Positions 7,972 through 16,624 of a stretch of DNA of 64,000 nt are shown piece by piece; position 1 is the first letter of the stretch; each line of letters begins with the position of its first letter. A program made the translations under genes and the position numbers. This DNA comes from DATFNI01 sp963712305 (GTDB taxonomy: Bacteria > Bacteroidota > Rhodothermia > Balneolales > DATFMH01): the NCBI GenBank assembly GCA_963712305.1, contig CAVQHI010000002.1, positions 1,426,001 to 1,490,000 on the forward strand. Reading direction: 5' to 3'. Under the pieces are notes generated by a model that had not been told where the DNA came from, did no database searches, and saw only the letters and a program-made list of their open reading frames with translations.

Positions 7972-9594
7972 GTGCCGTTGCGTCACTTTTTGGGAATCAT
8001 CATTCTCGGTCTTTTGCTTAATCAGTGTGCCACCCCCACCAGTCCTACCGGCGGCCTTCCCGATAAGACCGGACCGGTTGTAGTACAGACATATCCTAAA
8101 AGCGGAAAGACTAATTTTGATGGACAGTCTATTGAATTTGATTTCTCCGAGTTTATCAGCCGATCAACATTTCAGACTGCCTTCGACATGGCCCCGGACC
8201 TTGGATTGCGATACCAGGTCGATTTTGGCCGCAAGTCCGTAAAGGTCAAATTCGAAAAACCGCTGCCTGATTCGACGACCATGGTGTTCACACTGGGAAC
8301 CGACATGACTGATTATTATGGGAATAAGATGGCCGGCCCGGTGACCCTGGCGTTATCGACGGGACCAACGATCGATTCGGGGAAAATGAAAGGGAAAATT
8401 GTGAGTGCAGTGACGGGAAAGGGTATAGGAGGGAAAACTGTGTTCTTATTTCTGCCCCCATTTGATTTGAAGCAAAAAGCCCGCTATGCACTTGAAACCG
8501 ATACGAGCGGAACTGTCACTTTTACCTATCTCAAGGGAGGGAATTATCGTGCTTTCCTGGTTGATGATCGTAATAACAATAAGATCTGGGAGAGTGAAAT
8601 TGAACGGGCACAGCCTTTTTACCAGCAGTTTTTTAAGCTCGCTAAAGATGATACGACCGGGAATATGGGTACCATTTATGTGATGCCCGTTGATACAGTG
8701 AGACCCGATATTCTTGGAATAGGAGTCCTTTCATCGCGCCGGCTGCGGTTACGTTTCAGCAAGACAATCCCATCCGCTGATTCTCTTAAGGTAACGCTGA
8801 CCGACACGCTTGGAAATCCTCTTTCACCTTTAGTTCCACTCTTCCGTGATCCCACCGAAGATTATGTTCTGTATGCGCAGAGTCAGCAGGATCTACAACC
8901 TACAAAGTCATATAAGGTACAGATCCAGGGATTTCCCCAAGATACTTCGGTCTATAAGCCTGACGAGGTATTCCAGGGATCGAACCAAAAGGATACGACA
9001 GCTGTGAGAATCATGCGTGTCCTCAATGGCAATAGTCTTTATCCAAGAGAATCATTGAAAATCCTATACAGCACAATGCTGGAAGGCACTCCTGTTGTGG
9101 ATTCGCTGAAAGTGGTTCAAAATCAATCATTGATACCCGACTGGAAGCATGTGACATTCAAAAATAACGAGCTGATCATTCATCCCGATTCCATGTGGCA
9201 GAACGGGGCGACCTACCAGTTCCGGACCTATAATCCTGCTACTTTTAACTATTACAAGGTAGAACCCAAAATCTGGTACAACGATCAGATGGGTGAGCTA
9301 CAGGTTACCATAGCAAATGCTGATACAACGGGCAATACACAGTATGCTGTTCACCTGGCTAACGCACAAAACCGCATCACCCGGGATACTGTTGTTACGA
9401 AAAGTCCATTCACAATTCATGATTTGCCGGCACTAAATTATATTGTTACAGTATATGCCGACACAAACAGAAACGGAAAGTGGGATCCCGGACAAGTGGA
9501 ACCATATCAAAAGCCGGAACCGTTCTTTATCCAGGGTAACGTTCCGGTTAAATCACGCTTTACCGGAGAGCTTGATGTTCAATTTCGTGAATAA
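7972..9594 (+). CDS. Ig-like (Big_5/SbsA-type) domain lipoprotein
   Basis: A 540-residue surface or periplasmic lipoprotein. It starts with GTG; the signal peptide is followed by CATPTSPTGG, close to the CA..PTGG.KD N-terminus common in Bacteroidota Ig-like lipoproteins. The residue before the cysteine is Gln, which is atypical for a lipobox. Residues about 35-130 form an SbsA-like Ig domain (VVVQTYPKSGKTNFDGQSIE). A second segment (about 140-235) looks like a carboxypeptidase-regulatory-type beta-sandwich (GGNYRAFLVDDRNNN). Similar modules recur to the end (YADTNRNGKWDPG). The DxNxNxxxD patterns in both segments may bind calcium. Function unknown. Confidence 0.75.
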   Translation: MPLRHFLGIIILGLLLNQCATPTSPTGGLPDKTGPVVVQTYPKSGKTNFDGQSIEFDFSEFISRSTFQTAFDMAPDLGLRYQVDFGRKSVKVKFEKPLPDSTTMVFTLGTDMTDYYGNKMAGPVTLALSTGPTIDSGKMKGKIVSAVTGKGIGGKTVFLFLPPFDLKQKARYALETDTSGTVTFTYLKGGNYRAFLVDDRNNNKIWESEIERAQPFYQQFFKLAKDDTTGNMGTIYVMPVDTVRPDILGIGVLSSRRLRLRFSKTIPSADSLKVTLTDTLGNPLSPLVPLFRDPTEDYVLYAQSQQDLQPTKSYKVQIQGFPQDTSVYKPDEVFQGSNQKDTTAVRIMRVLNGNSLYPRESLKILYSTMLEGTPVVDSLKVVQNQSLIPDWKHVTFKNNELIIHPDSMWQNGATYQFRTYNPATFNYYKVEPKIWYNDQMGELQVTIANADTTGNTQYAVHLANAQNRITRDTVVTKSPFTIHDLPALNYIVTVYADTNRNGKWDPGQVEPYQKPEPFFIQGNVPVKSRFTGELDVQFRE

Positions 9595-9665
9595 TTTTAT
9601 ACATCATAAAAACTGCTTAAAGCGTTATATTGAAACGAAAAAGCGCTTACAACTTTAAGATATTT

Positions 9666-12600
9666 ATGAGTACCACTACAGGGAAGGCAACGAAAGATTT
9701 AAAGAAAAAAGAACAACCGGTTAATGGTAAACCGGAAAACAGTGCGGTTTACCAAACAAAACATAAGGTCCGGTTTGTGACTGCCGCCAGCTTGTTTGAC
9801 GGGCATGATGCGAGCATTAACATCATGAGACGCATCCTCCAGAGCAGCGGAGCCGAAGTGATTCATCTGGGACATAACCGTTCTGTGCAGGGCATCGTAG
9901 ATTGTGCCGTTCAGGAAGACGTCCAGGGAATTGCTGTCAGTTCTTATCAGGGCGGTCACATGGAGTATTTTAAGTATATGATCGACCTTCTCAGGGAGAA
10001 GGGGGCTTCACATATTCGTGTGTATGGTGGAGGCGGTGGTGTTATTGTGAGTGATGAGATCAAAGAACTGCATGAGTATGGTGTGTCCCGCATTTTCTCG
10101 GTCGAAGACGGCCATAAGATGGGACTCCAGGGGATGATCAACCTGATGCTCAAGGAATGTGATTACGACACAACCAAGCTGGACAAGATTGAGGTTTCCA
10201 AAATTTATGAACGGGATCCCCGGGTTTTGGGACGATGTCTTACGGCCATTGAAAATAACCGGACGGAGTTGCTTAGTTATTCAGATGGCAACCTGACCGA
10301 TGCCCGGGGGAGCAAGATCGAACCTGTTGATAATGATAAAATCGTACCACTGATTGGTATAACAGGAACCGGCGGAGCAGGCAAGAGTTCCCTGACTGAT
10401 GAACTGGTGCGTCGATTTCTCACTGAGTATAATGACAAACGTATTGGTATTGTTTCAATCGACCCGTCACGGCGGAAGACGGGTGGAGCCCTCCTCGGGG
10501 ATCGTATCCGCATGAACAGCATCGATACGGATCGCGTGTTCATGCATAGTTTTGCTACCCGTTCGTTTAACCAGGCAACTAGTGATGCCGTTAATGGTGC
10601 TGTCGCAACGCTGAAGGCAGCCGGTTTTGATCTTATTTTGGTTGAGACTAGTGGAATCGGCCAGTCTGATACCCAGATTGTCGATGTTACCGATCTTACG
10701 ATTTATGTGATGACCAGCGAGTACGGTGCTGCCACACAGCTCGAGAAGATAAACATGCTTGACCTGGCCGATCTTATTGTTCTGAACAAGTTTGATAAGA
10801 AAGGATCGGAAGACGCGCTCCGGGATGTCCGCAAGCAGGTGAAACGCAACAGGGGTTTATGGGAAGACGTCCCGGAAAGTATGCCGGTTTATCCAACCAT
10901 TGCTTCTCATTTCAATGATGAAGGAGTGAACCGCCTGTTTAAAGGATTGGTCGATGAGATAAATCGACACTATGCGACGAATCTCAATACGCAAATTTAT
11001 ACCGATGCTCAGCCGGCTGAAGATTTGCATGCGCAGGCAATTATCCCTCCAAGACGTCAGCGATACCTTTCCGAGATTTCCGAGACGGTCCGTGATTACC
11101 ACAAATGGGCAAGGGAACAAGTCGAAATTGCCAGACGTCTTCAACATGTCGAGGGCACCATAGAGCAGTTCGAGCGATGGGCACCCGAAGATCGTAAATT
11201 CATGCAAGATCGTCTCAAAGAGATGCAGGAGCACTGGAAAGTCCGCTTGGATGCTGTTAGCAAGAAGATCCTGGATGGCTGGGATGAACTAAGCAAACAG
11301 TATCGGGAAGATATTGTTGAAACCCGGACACGCGGCAAAGTTTTCAAAAACGAGATGTATCGTACCACGTTAAGCGGCAACAGGATTCCGCGTATTGCTC
11401 TTCCCAAATATGAAGATTACGGAGAACGCCTCAGGTTTGCTCTTAATGAAAATCTGCCGGGCTTCTTCCCGTATACGGCCGGGGTTTTTCCATTCAAAAG
11501 AGAAGGAGAGGACCCGACACGCATGTTTGCCGGTGAGGGTACCCCCGAGCGGACCAATAAACGGTTTCATTACCTAAGTCTCGGAATGCCGGCCAGACGA
11601 TTGTCAACAGCTTTCGACTCTGTGACACTTTATGGCGAAGATCCCGATTATCGGCCGGACATCTATGGAAAGATCGGCAACTCGGGTGTCAGCATCTGTA
11701 CTCTTGACGACATGAAAAAACTCTACTCCGGGTTCGAACTGACCAGTCCGAAGACCTCGGTTTCGATGACCATCAACGGTCCGGCGCCCATGATCCTGGC
11801 TATGTTCATGAATACGGCGATTGACCAGGAAGTGGAACGTTATCTTAGAAATGATGGGAAATGGAATGACGCCGTAAAAAGCATGGCTGATTGGTATTCC
11901 AGGCACGATCTTCCCCGGCCCGAATATCATGGGCAATTGCCCGATGGCAGCGATGGGTTTGGACTCGGAACACTGGGATTCACCGGTGACAAACTGTTGG
12001 AAAAGGAAACCTACCATAACATTCAGGAAAAGGCATTGAATGTGGTCCGTGGAACGGTCCAGGCAGATATTCTGAAAGAGGACCAGGCCCAGAACACCTG
12101 TATCTTTTCGACGGAATATGCGCTCCGGATGATGGGAGACATCCAGCAGTATTTTAATGATCACAAGGTCAGGAATTACTATTCGGTTTCCATCTCTGGT
12201 TATCATATCGCAGAGGCCGGCGCCAACCCTATCACACAGGCGGCATTTACGCTGGCCAATGGGTTGACATACGTCGAATATTATCTCTCACGCGGAATGA
12301 AGATTGACGATTTCGCTCATAACCTGTCCTTCTTTTTCAGTAACGGTCTTGATCCTGAATACGCCGTCATCGGACGCGTGGCACGGCGCATTTGGGCGAT
12401 AACAATGAAGAATCTGTATCACTCCAATGAGCGGTCACAGAAGTTGAAATATCATATCCAGACCAGTGGTCGTTCTTTGCATGCTCGTGAGATCCAGTTC
12501 AATGATATCCGCACGACGCTGCAGGCGCTGATGGCGATTTATGATAACTGCAACTCGCTGCATACCAATGCCTATGATGAAGCTATCACAACACCTACCG

Positions 12601-13151
12601 AGGAATCAGTGCGAAGAGCAATAGCTATTCAGCTAATCATCAACAAGGAGATGGGGATGGCGAAAAATGAAAACCCGCTGCAAGGCTCGTTCATCATCGA
12701 TGACCTAACCGATTTGGTGGAGGAAGCCATTCTCACCGAGTTTGACCGGCTGACCAACCGTGGCGGCGTTTTAGGTGCCATGGAGACGATGTACCAGCGT
12801 GGTAAGATCCAGGATGAGAGCCTTCACTATGAAACCCTGAAACATAACGGAGAGCTTCCTATCATCGGCGTCAATACTTATTTGAAGGATGACGGTGAGG
12901 CAGGGGAGCAGAAACCCGTCGAGCTCATCCGCTCAACACATGAAGAGAAGGAACAACAGATTGATGAGCTTCACACTTTCTGGAAACGGAATGAAGACGA
13001 GAGTAAGGATGCCCTCAAACGTCTGCAAAAAGTAGCACGGGAAAACGGCAACATATTTGAAGAATTGATGGAAACGGTAAAAACCTGTTCACTCGGACAG
13101 ATTTCCCAGGCCATGTATGAAGTAGGCGGACAGTACCGGAGAAATATGTAG
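9666..13151 (+). CDS. icmF: Fused isobutyryl-CoA mutase (methylmalonyl-CoA mutase family) with GTPase domain
   Basis: A 1161-residue adenosylcobalamin enzyme that interconverts isobutyryl-CoA and n-butyryl-CoA. The domain order is that of IcmF. The cobalamin-binding domain is first (about residues 35-160, FDGHDASIN at about 44 carrying the cobalt-binding His). The MeaB-type GTPase follows (P-loop GTGGAGKSS at about 235), which repairs and gates the cofactor. The CoA mutase barrel comes last (about 590-1161). The motif TAGVFPFKREGEDPTRMFAGEG near residue 601 has Phe where methylmalonyl-CoA mutases have Tyr, favouring a branched or straight butyryl substrate. An in-frame TTG at 9630 exists, but the ATG at 9666 is preferred. 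It probably serves valine or fatty acid catabolism. Confidence 0.93.
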   Translation: MSTTTGKATKDLKKKEQPVNGKPENSAVYQTKHKVRFVTAASLFDGHDASINIMRRILQSSGAEVIHLGHNRSVQGIVDCAVQEDVQGIAVSSYQGGHMEYFKYMIDLLREKGASHIRVYGGGGGVIVSDEIKELHEYGVSRIFSVEDGHKMGLQGMINLMLKECDYDTTKLDKIEVSKIYERDPRVLGRCLTAIENNRTELLSYSDGNLTDARGSKIEPVDNDKIVPLIGITGTGGAGKSSLTDELVRRFLTEYNDKRIGIVSIDPSRRKTGGALLGDRIRMNSIDTDRVFMHSFATRSFNQATSDAVNGAVATLKAAGFDLILVETSGIGQSDTQIVDVTDLTIYVMTSEYGAATQLEKINMLDLADLIVLNKFDKKGSEDALRDVRKQVKRNRGLWEDVPESMPVYPTIASHFNDEGVNRLFKGLVDEINRHYATNLNTQIYTDAQPAEDLHAQAIIPPRRQRYLSEISETVRDYHKWAREQVEIARRLQHVEGTIEQFERWAPEDRKFMQDRLKEMQEHWKVRLDAVSKKILDGWDELSKQYREDIVETRTRGKVFKNEMYRTTLSGNRIPRIALPKYEDYGERLRFALNENLPGFFPYTAGVFPFKREGEDPTRMFAGEGTPERTNKRFHYLSLGMPARRLSTAFDSVTLYGEDPDYRPDIYGKIGNSGVSICTLDDMKKLYSGFELTSPKTSVSMTINGPAPMILAMFMNTAIDQEVERYLRNDGKWNDAVKSMADWYSRHDLPRPEYHGQLPDGSDGFGLGTLGFTGDKLLEKETYHNIQEKALNVVRGTVQADILKEDQAQNTCIFSTEYALRMMGDIQQYFNDHKVRNYYSVSISGYHIAEAGANPITQAAFTLANGLTYVEYYLSRGMKIDDFAHNLSFFFSNGLDPEYAVIGRVARRIWAITMKNLYHSNERSQKLKYHIQTSGRSLHAREIQFNDIRTTLQALMAIYDNCNSLHTNAYDEAITTPTEESVRRAIAIQLIINKEMGMAKNENPLQGSFIIDDLTDLVEEAILTEFDRLTNRGGVLGAMETMYQRGKIQDESLHYETLKHNGELPIIGVNTYLKDDGEAGEQKPVELIRSTHEEKEQQIDELHTFWKRNEDESKDALKRLQKVARENGNIFEELMETVKTCSLGQISQAMYEVGGQYRRNM

Positions 13152-13227
13152 CGCATTGTTGGCCACAGAGCTTCTCAGGCAGGTACGGGCATTGGTTCCA
13201 GGCTGTTTTTGGAAGCCGCAAATAAAC

Positions 13228-13256
13228 GCAGGGGTAATCCCTGTGATTACCCCTGC
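13228..13256. terminator. Bidirectional stem-loop between icmF and gpmA
   Basis: Perfect 11-base arms (13228-13238 and 13246-13256) around the 7-base loop CCCTGTG. The hairpin lies between two convergent genes, 76 bases after the icmF stop and 25 bases beyond the gpmA stop, so it can serve both. T-runs on either side are weak. Confidence 0.65.
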
Positions 13257-13280
13257 CAACGTAATATTATGTAACCAGCG

Positions 13281-14027
13281 TTACTTCGATTTACCCTGTT
13301 CGGCGACAGCTTTAGCTTTTGCAGCGATGGCTTCCTGGTCGCCGAGATAATAGTGTTTGATTGGCTTGAGATCATCATCAAGCTCATAAACCAGTGGCAC
13401 CCCGGTCGGGATGTTGAGGCCTACGATTTCTTCCTCAGAAACATTATCAAGGTATTTAACGAGGGCACGCAGACTATTCCCATGAGCTGTGATCAATACC
13501 TTCTTTCCTGATTTGATGGAAGGAGCGATGGTGTTCTCCCAATAGGGTACAAATCGCGCAACCGTATCTTTCAGACATTCGGTAAGCGGCAGTTCATCTT
13601 TAGTCAGGCCGGCATAACGGGGATCTTTTCCAGGGAAACGATCGTCCGTTTCCTCAAGGGCTGGAGGCGGTGTATCATAGCTTCTGCGCCAGACTAAAAC
13701 CTGATCATCGCCATATTTGGCTGCAGTATCGGCTTTATTAAGTCCCTGTAGCGCACCGTAATGGCGTTCGTTCAGACGCCAGTTGCGGATGACAGGGATC
13801 CACATCAGATCCATTTCGGACAGGGACAGCCAGAGTGTGCGAATGGCACGTTTTAAGACAGAAGTATAGGCCAGATCAAATGTGAAGCCTTCGTCTTTCA
13901 TCAGCTTGCCTGCACTGCTGGCTTCGCTTCGGCCTTTATCGGTCAGGTCGACATCGGTCCACCCGGTGAACCGGTTTTCTTTATTCCATTGGCTCTCGCC
14001 GTGTCGTAACAAAACCACTTTATGCAT
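13281..14027 (-). CDS. gpmA: 2,3-bisphosphoglycerate-dependent phosphoglycerate mutase
   Basis: A 248-residue glycolytic enzyme that interconverts 3- and 2-phosphoglycerate through a phosphohistidine. The N-terminal LLRHGESQWN carries the catalytic His9, and the second half has ITAHGNSLRALVKYL with the second active-site histidine. NRFTGWTDVDLT and RRSYDTPPP are also typical. The length equals the family norm. A strong ribosome-binding site (AAAGGAGAT) precedes the ATG at 14027, and a TTG-21-TAACTTTG promoter is visible about 90 bases upstream. It appears to be a single-gene unit. Confidence 0.96.
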   Translation of the reverse strand: MHKVVLLRHGESQWNKENRFTGWTDVDLTDKGRSEASSAGKLMKDEGFTFDLAYTSVLKRAIRTLWLSLSEMDLMWIPVIRNWRLNERHYGALQGLNKADTAAKYGDDQVLVWRRSYDTPPPALEETDDRFPGKDPRYAGLTKDELPLTECLKDTVARFVPYWENTIAPSIKSGKKVLITAHGNSLRALVKYLDNVSEEEIVGLNIPTGVPLVYELDDDLKPIKHYYLGDQEAIAAKAKAVAEQGKSK

Positions 14028-14112
14028 AAATATCTCCTTTTATAATTCACATTCCAGTAAAAGCAATTTGTAAAATCAAGTCTCCATAAGAGTATCACAG
14101 ATATTTTGGATG

Positions 14113-14144
14113 CAAAGTTAGCCAATAGCCATTTAAATGCCCAA
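14113..14144 (-). promoter_or_regulatory. Bacteroidota-type promoter of gpmA
   Basis: On the minus strand TTG (14144-14142) is followed after 21 bases by TAACTTTG (14120-14113). This fits the -33 TTG / -7 TAnnTTTG pattern of the Bacteroidota major sigma factor. It lies about 86 bases upstream of the gpmA ATG and points toward it. Confidence 0.5.
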
Positions 14145-14292
14145 TTACAGTTAGCAGTTAGCAGTAATTGTAGTGTTGGTCATATATATGAAATAAGCTT
14201 TTAAACTTTGTCCAATATCGTCATTCCCGTGGATATGGCTACATAGTGATCCCTCCGGGAGAATCTCAGAAATTGGCTATTGTTTTACCAAC

Positions 14293-14310
14293 ATCCCGAT
14301 GAGTCGGGAT
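14293..14310. repeat. Short inverted repeat ATCCCGA-tgag-TCGGGAT
   Basis: Perfect 7-base arms around a 4-base loop, in non-coding DNA. Similar TCCCGA/TCGGGA hairpins occur at 35277-35293 and 60367-60382, so this looks like a dispersed intergenic element and not a gene-specific site. Confidence 0.55.
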
Positions 14311-14479
14311 TATCTAATAATCGTCGGTCTCTCAGCGTAAATCGTGATATCCCCGGAAGTATCTGGCTTCTGGTTGCATGAAACATCGCAGCGTTAGATT
14401 ATGTATACTATGCCGGCAGCCATAACGTTTATGGTATGTTTAATTCGTAGTCATCTTTATAACAAACAGAAGAAACCCT

Positions 14480-15213
14480 ATGTTCAGATCATCAAACCCG
14501 GCGTTGAGAACCGATTATTTCCGGGACCTTGCGGGCACCGCGTCCGGTGATCAGGCCATGACCGTAAATGGTACGGCGAACAAAACAGGCCTGATGTTAT
14601 TAATACTCATTACAGGGGCGACCCTCACGTGGACAGGGAATCCTGCCACAATTGGCGGATTGGCTATGCTCGGTGGTATCGGCGGTTTTATTGCTGCATT
14701 GGTCACTATCTTCAAAAAAGAATATGCACGTTATTCGGCACCAGTTTATGCGTTTCTCGAGGGATTATTTCTCGGTGCTATTTCATCAGTATTTGAAGCT
14801 CAATATCCAGGCATTGTCCAGCAAGCCGTATTGTTAACTTTTGGTACGGCCGGGGCCATGCTGCTGGCTTATCGCAGCGGGATGATCAAGGTTACAGAGA
14901 AATTCAAGCTTGGTGTTTTTGCGGCTACAGGTGGCATCGCTGTTGCTTATTTCCTTGGTTGGATTATGAGCTTCTTCGGTGCTAATGTTTCTATCCTTTG
15001 GGGGGAGGAGGCATGTTTGGAATCCTCTTCAACTTATTTGTTGTTGGCGTGGCAGCTCTTAATCTTGTCATGGATTTTGATTTTATTGAAGAAGCCTCCG
15101 AGTATGGCGCTCCTAAATACATGGAGTGGTACGGAGCTTTCGGCTTGATGGTTACTCTGGTCTGGCTCTATATTGAGTTCCTAAGACTTCTCAGCAGACT
15201 CCAGCGTCGCTGA
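14480..15213 (+). pseudogene. Bax inhibitor-1/YccA family membrane protein, frameshifted
   Basis: An N-terminal frame (14480 to about 15000: MFRSSNPALRTDYF, then several membrane helices) and a C-terminal frame (about 14998-15213: FNLFVVGVAALNLVMDFDFIEEA) together make one complete Bax-inhibitor-1/YccA-like protein of about 244 residues. They lie in different frames. The break is at a run of six G at 15000-15005; a seventh G would restore one continuous frame (..SILWGGGGMFGILFN). Without it, translation runs to 15148 with an unrelated tail. Either the gene is broken, the reading is off by one base, or the ribosome slips there. BI-1 proteins are multi-pass inner-membrane proteins, some acting as calcium leak channels or associated with FtsH. 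Confidence 0.8.
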
Positions 15214-15233
15214 TTTTACCACAAATATCGTTA

Positions 15234-15290
15234 AAAGCCTTTCACCCAGGATGCCTGACTGACATCTTTGGGTGAAAGGCTTTCTTATTT
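15234..15290 (+). terminator. Rho-independent terminator after the Bax-inhibitor gene
   Basis: Perfect 15-base arms (15234-15248 AAAGCCTTTCACCCA and 15269-15283) with a 20-base loop, followed by CTTATTTTG. It lies 21 bases after the end of the C-terminal Bax-inhibitor frame, showing that the transcription unit really ends there. Confidence 0.85.
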
Positions 15291-15350
15291 TGATTAGTTT
15301 TATAAGATCGATAAAACTAATCAAACTGACGGCAACTCACACTCTAATCC

Positions 15351-16436
15351 GTGCAAATTCCTCATTTGAATCATAAACAAGTCCTTTCCGGGGTTATCGT
15401 ATTCCTGGCAGGTTTTCTTGTTGTCTTCATCTCAAGGTATAGCCGCATTCATAATCGAAGTGCCATACCGGTCGAGACTATCAAGACCGTGTACATTTGG
15501 AATAAAACTGACCTTGAAGGTTTGGATCAGGCTTTGGAACGCGCCGATGTCACTTTCAATAAGAAAGAACTTCATTGGGTAGCCAGGATGCTCGGATGGA
15601 CGAGCATTCAACCGGGGCGATATCAATTCAACAAGTCGCAGAGCTACCCTGAACTTGTCAAACGGTTCGCCTATGGAATACAAACGCCAATCAGGCTAAC
15701 GATTCTTCCCGGACAGTCGGAAGAGCGGTTTGCCAGACGAGTCTCCTCACAGTTTCGTTTTGATGGAAATCAGTTCTGGGATTTGATGCACGATACGACT
15801 GCTCTGGCGGCTTTGGGTATAAATCCAACAGATATGATCGGTCACATGCTGCCTGACACCTATCAGTTTTACTGGACGGAGACGCCAAAACAGGTTCTGC
15901 AAAAGATTCTCGAAGCATTCAATGATAAAGCGGTTGATCCGTACCGGCAGCAATATAAAAAAGTTGGTAAAAGTGTTGATCAGATTTTAACTATTGCTTC
16001 CATCGTGGAATGGGAAGCCGGGAATAACGAGGAGAAACCTACCATCGCCGGACTTTACTGGAATCGTCTGAAAAAGGGCTGGAGATTACAGGCCGATCCA
16101 ACGATTAATTATGCGAAAGGAGTACGTGGTCGCCTGCTGTATGACGATTATTACACCAAGAGCCCTTATAACACCTATCTACATCGCGGATTGCCGCCGG
16201 GACCCATAACCAACCCATCACTGAGTTCAATAAAAGCAGCTCTTTTCCCGGACGATAATGACTATATGTTTATGGTTGCCACGCCGGAAGGAGTACATGT
16301 CTTTTCGAAGACGTTTGCCCAGCATAAACGTCGAAGTGCAGAATGGCGCAAATGGCTTCGGAAACAGTATCGCATAAAACGCGAAAGGGAACAGGCTCGT
16401 GCAGATTCACTGAGTAAACTGCATACTGCAAACTGA
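15351..16436 (+). CDS. mltG: Endolytic murein transglycosylase
   Basis: A 361-residue inner-membrane enzyme that cuts nascent peptidoglycan strands and so sets glycan length. One membrane helix lies at residues about 12-30, followed by a LysM-like region and the YceG catalytic domain. The catalytic Glu220 is in IASIVEWEAG, and the family sequences LPDTYQFYW, LQADPTINYA, SPYNTYLHRGLPPGPI and FPDDNDYMFMVA are present. Start GTG at 15351. The tail is basic (about residues 328-350). No neighbour is obviously co-transcribed; in many genomes this gene sits beside ruvX or a kinase gene, which is not the case here. Confidence 0.93.
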   Translation: MQIPHLNHKQVLSGVIVFLAGFLVVFISRYSRIHNRSAIPVETIKTVYIWNKTDLEGLDQALERADVTFNKKELHWVARMLGWTSIQPGRYQFNKSQSYPELVKRFAYGIQTPIRLTILPGQSEERFARRVSSQFRFDGNQFWDLMHDTTALAALGINPTDMIGHMLPDTYQFYWTETPKQVLQKILEAFNDKAVDPYRQQYKKVGKSVDQILTIASIVEWEAGNNEEKPTIAGLYWNRLKKGWRLQADPTINYAKGVRGRLLYDDYYTKSPYNTYLHRGLPPGPITNPSLSSIKAALFPDDNDYMFMVATPEGVHVFSKTFAQHKRRSAEWRKWLRKQYRIKREREQARADSLSKLHTAN

Positions 16437-16624
16437 TCGATATTAAGTTGACAGGTAATTTTTTCCTTGATAAGGTGCGCATTCCCGTTTAGCGGGGACG
16501 GGTGGTCAGTCAAGATTTGTATTCTTAAACTGGCTTATGGGCTATAAAAGACGTATCAGATCCAAAATTAAGCTTGTGTGAACTATCTCTTAATCCCCTC
16601 CTTAACCAGGGTGGAGAGAACCGT

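Larger units (their letters stand above)
14028..14479. other. Divergent intergenic region gpmA / Bax-inhibitor gene
   Basis: 452 bases without a gene. It holds the gpmA promoter (14113-14144), the short direct repeat GTTAGCA around 14152-14165, and a hairpin TCCCGA-tgag-TCGGGA at 14294-14309. A sequence TATGTTTA near 14433-14441 could be part of a promoter for the downstream plus-strand gene, but without a clear -33 partner. Confidence 0.4.

Noticed and set aside
9595..9665. Possible cobalamin riboswitch before the mutase gene
   Set aside because: The gap is only 71 bases, too short for a B12 riboswitch, and lacks the conserved B12 box.
11604..12206. 200-codon minus-strand frame inside icmF
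   Set aside because: It lies wholly within the mutase catalytic domain on the opposite strand and has no recognisable domain or ribosome-binding site.
14190..14260. A small gene in the gpmA/BI-1 spacer
   Set aside because: No frame longer than about 20 codons with a start and ribosome-binding site.
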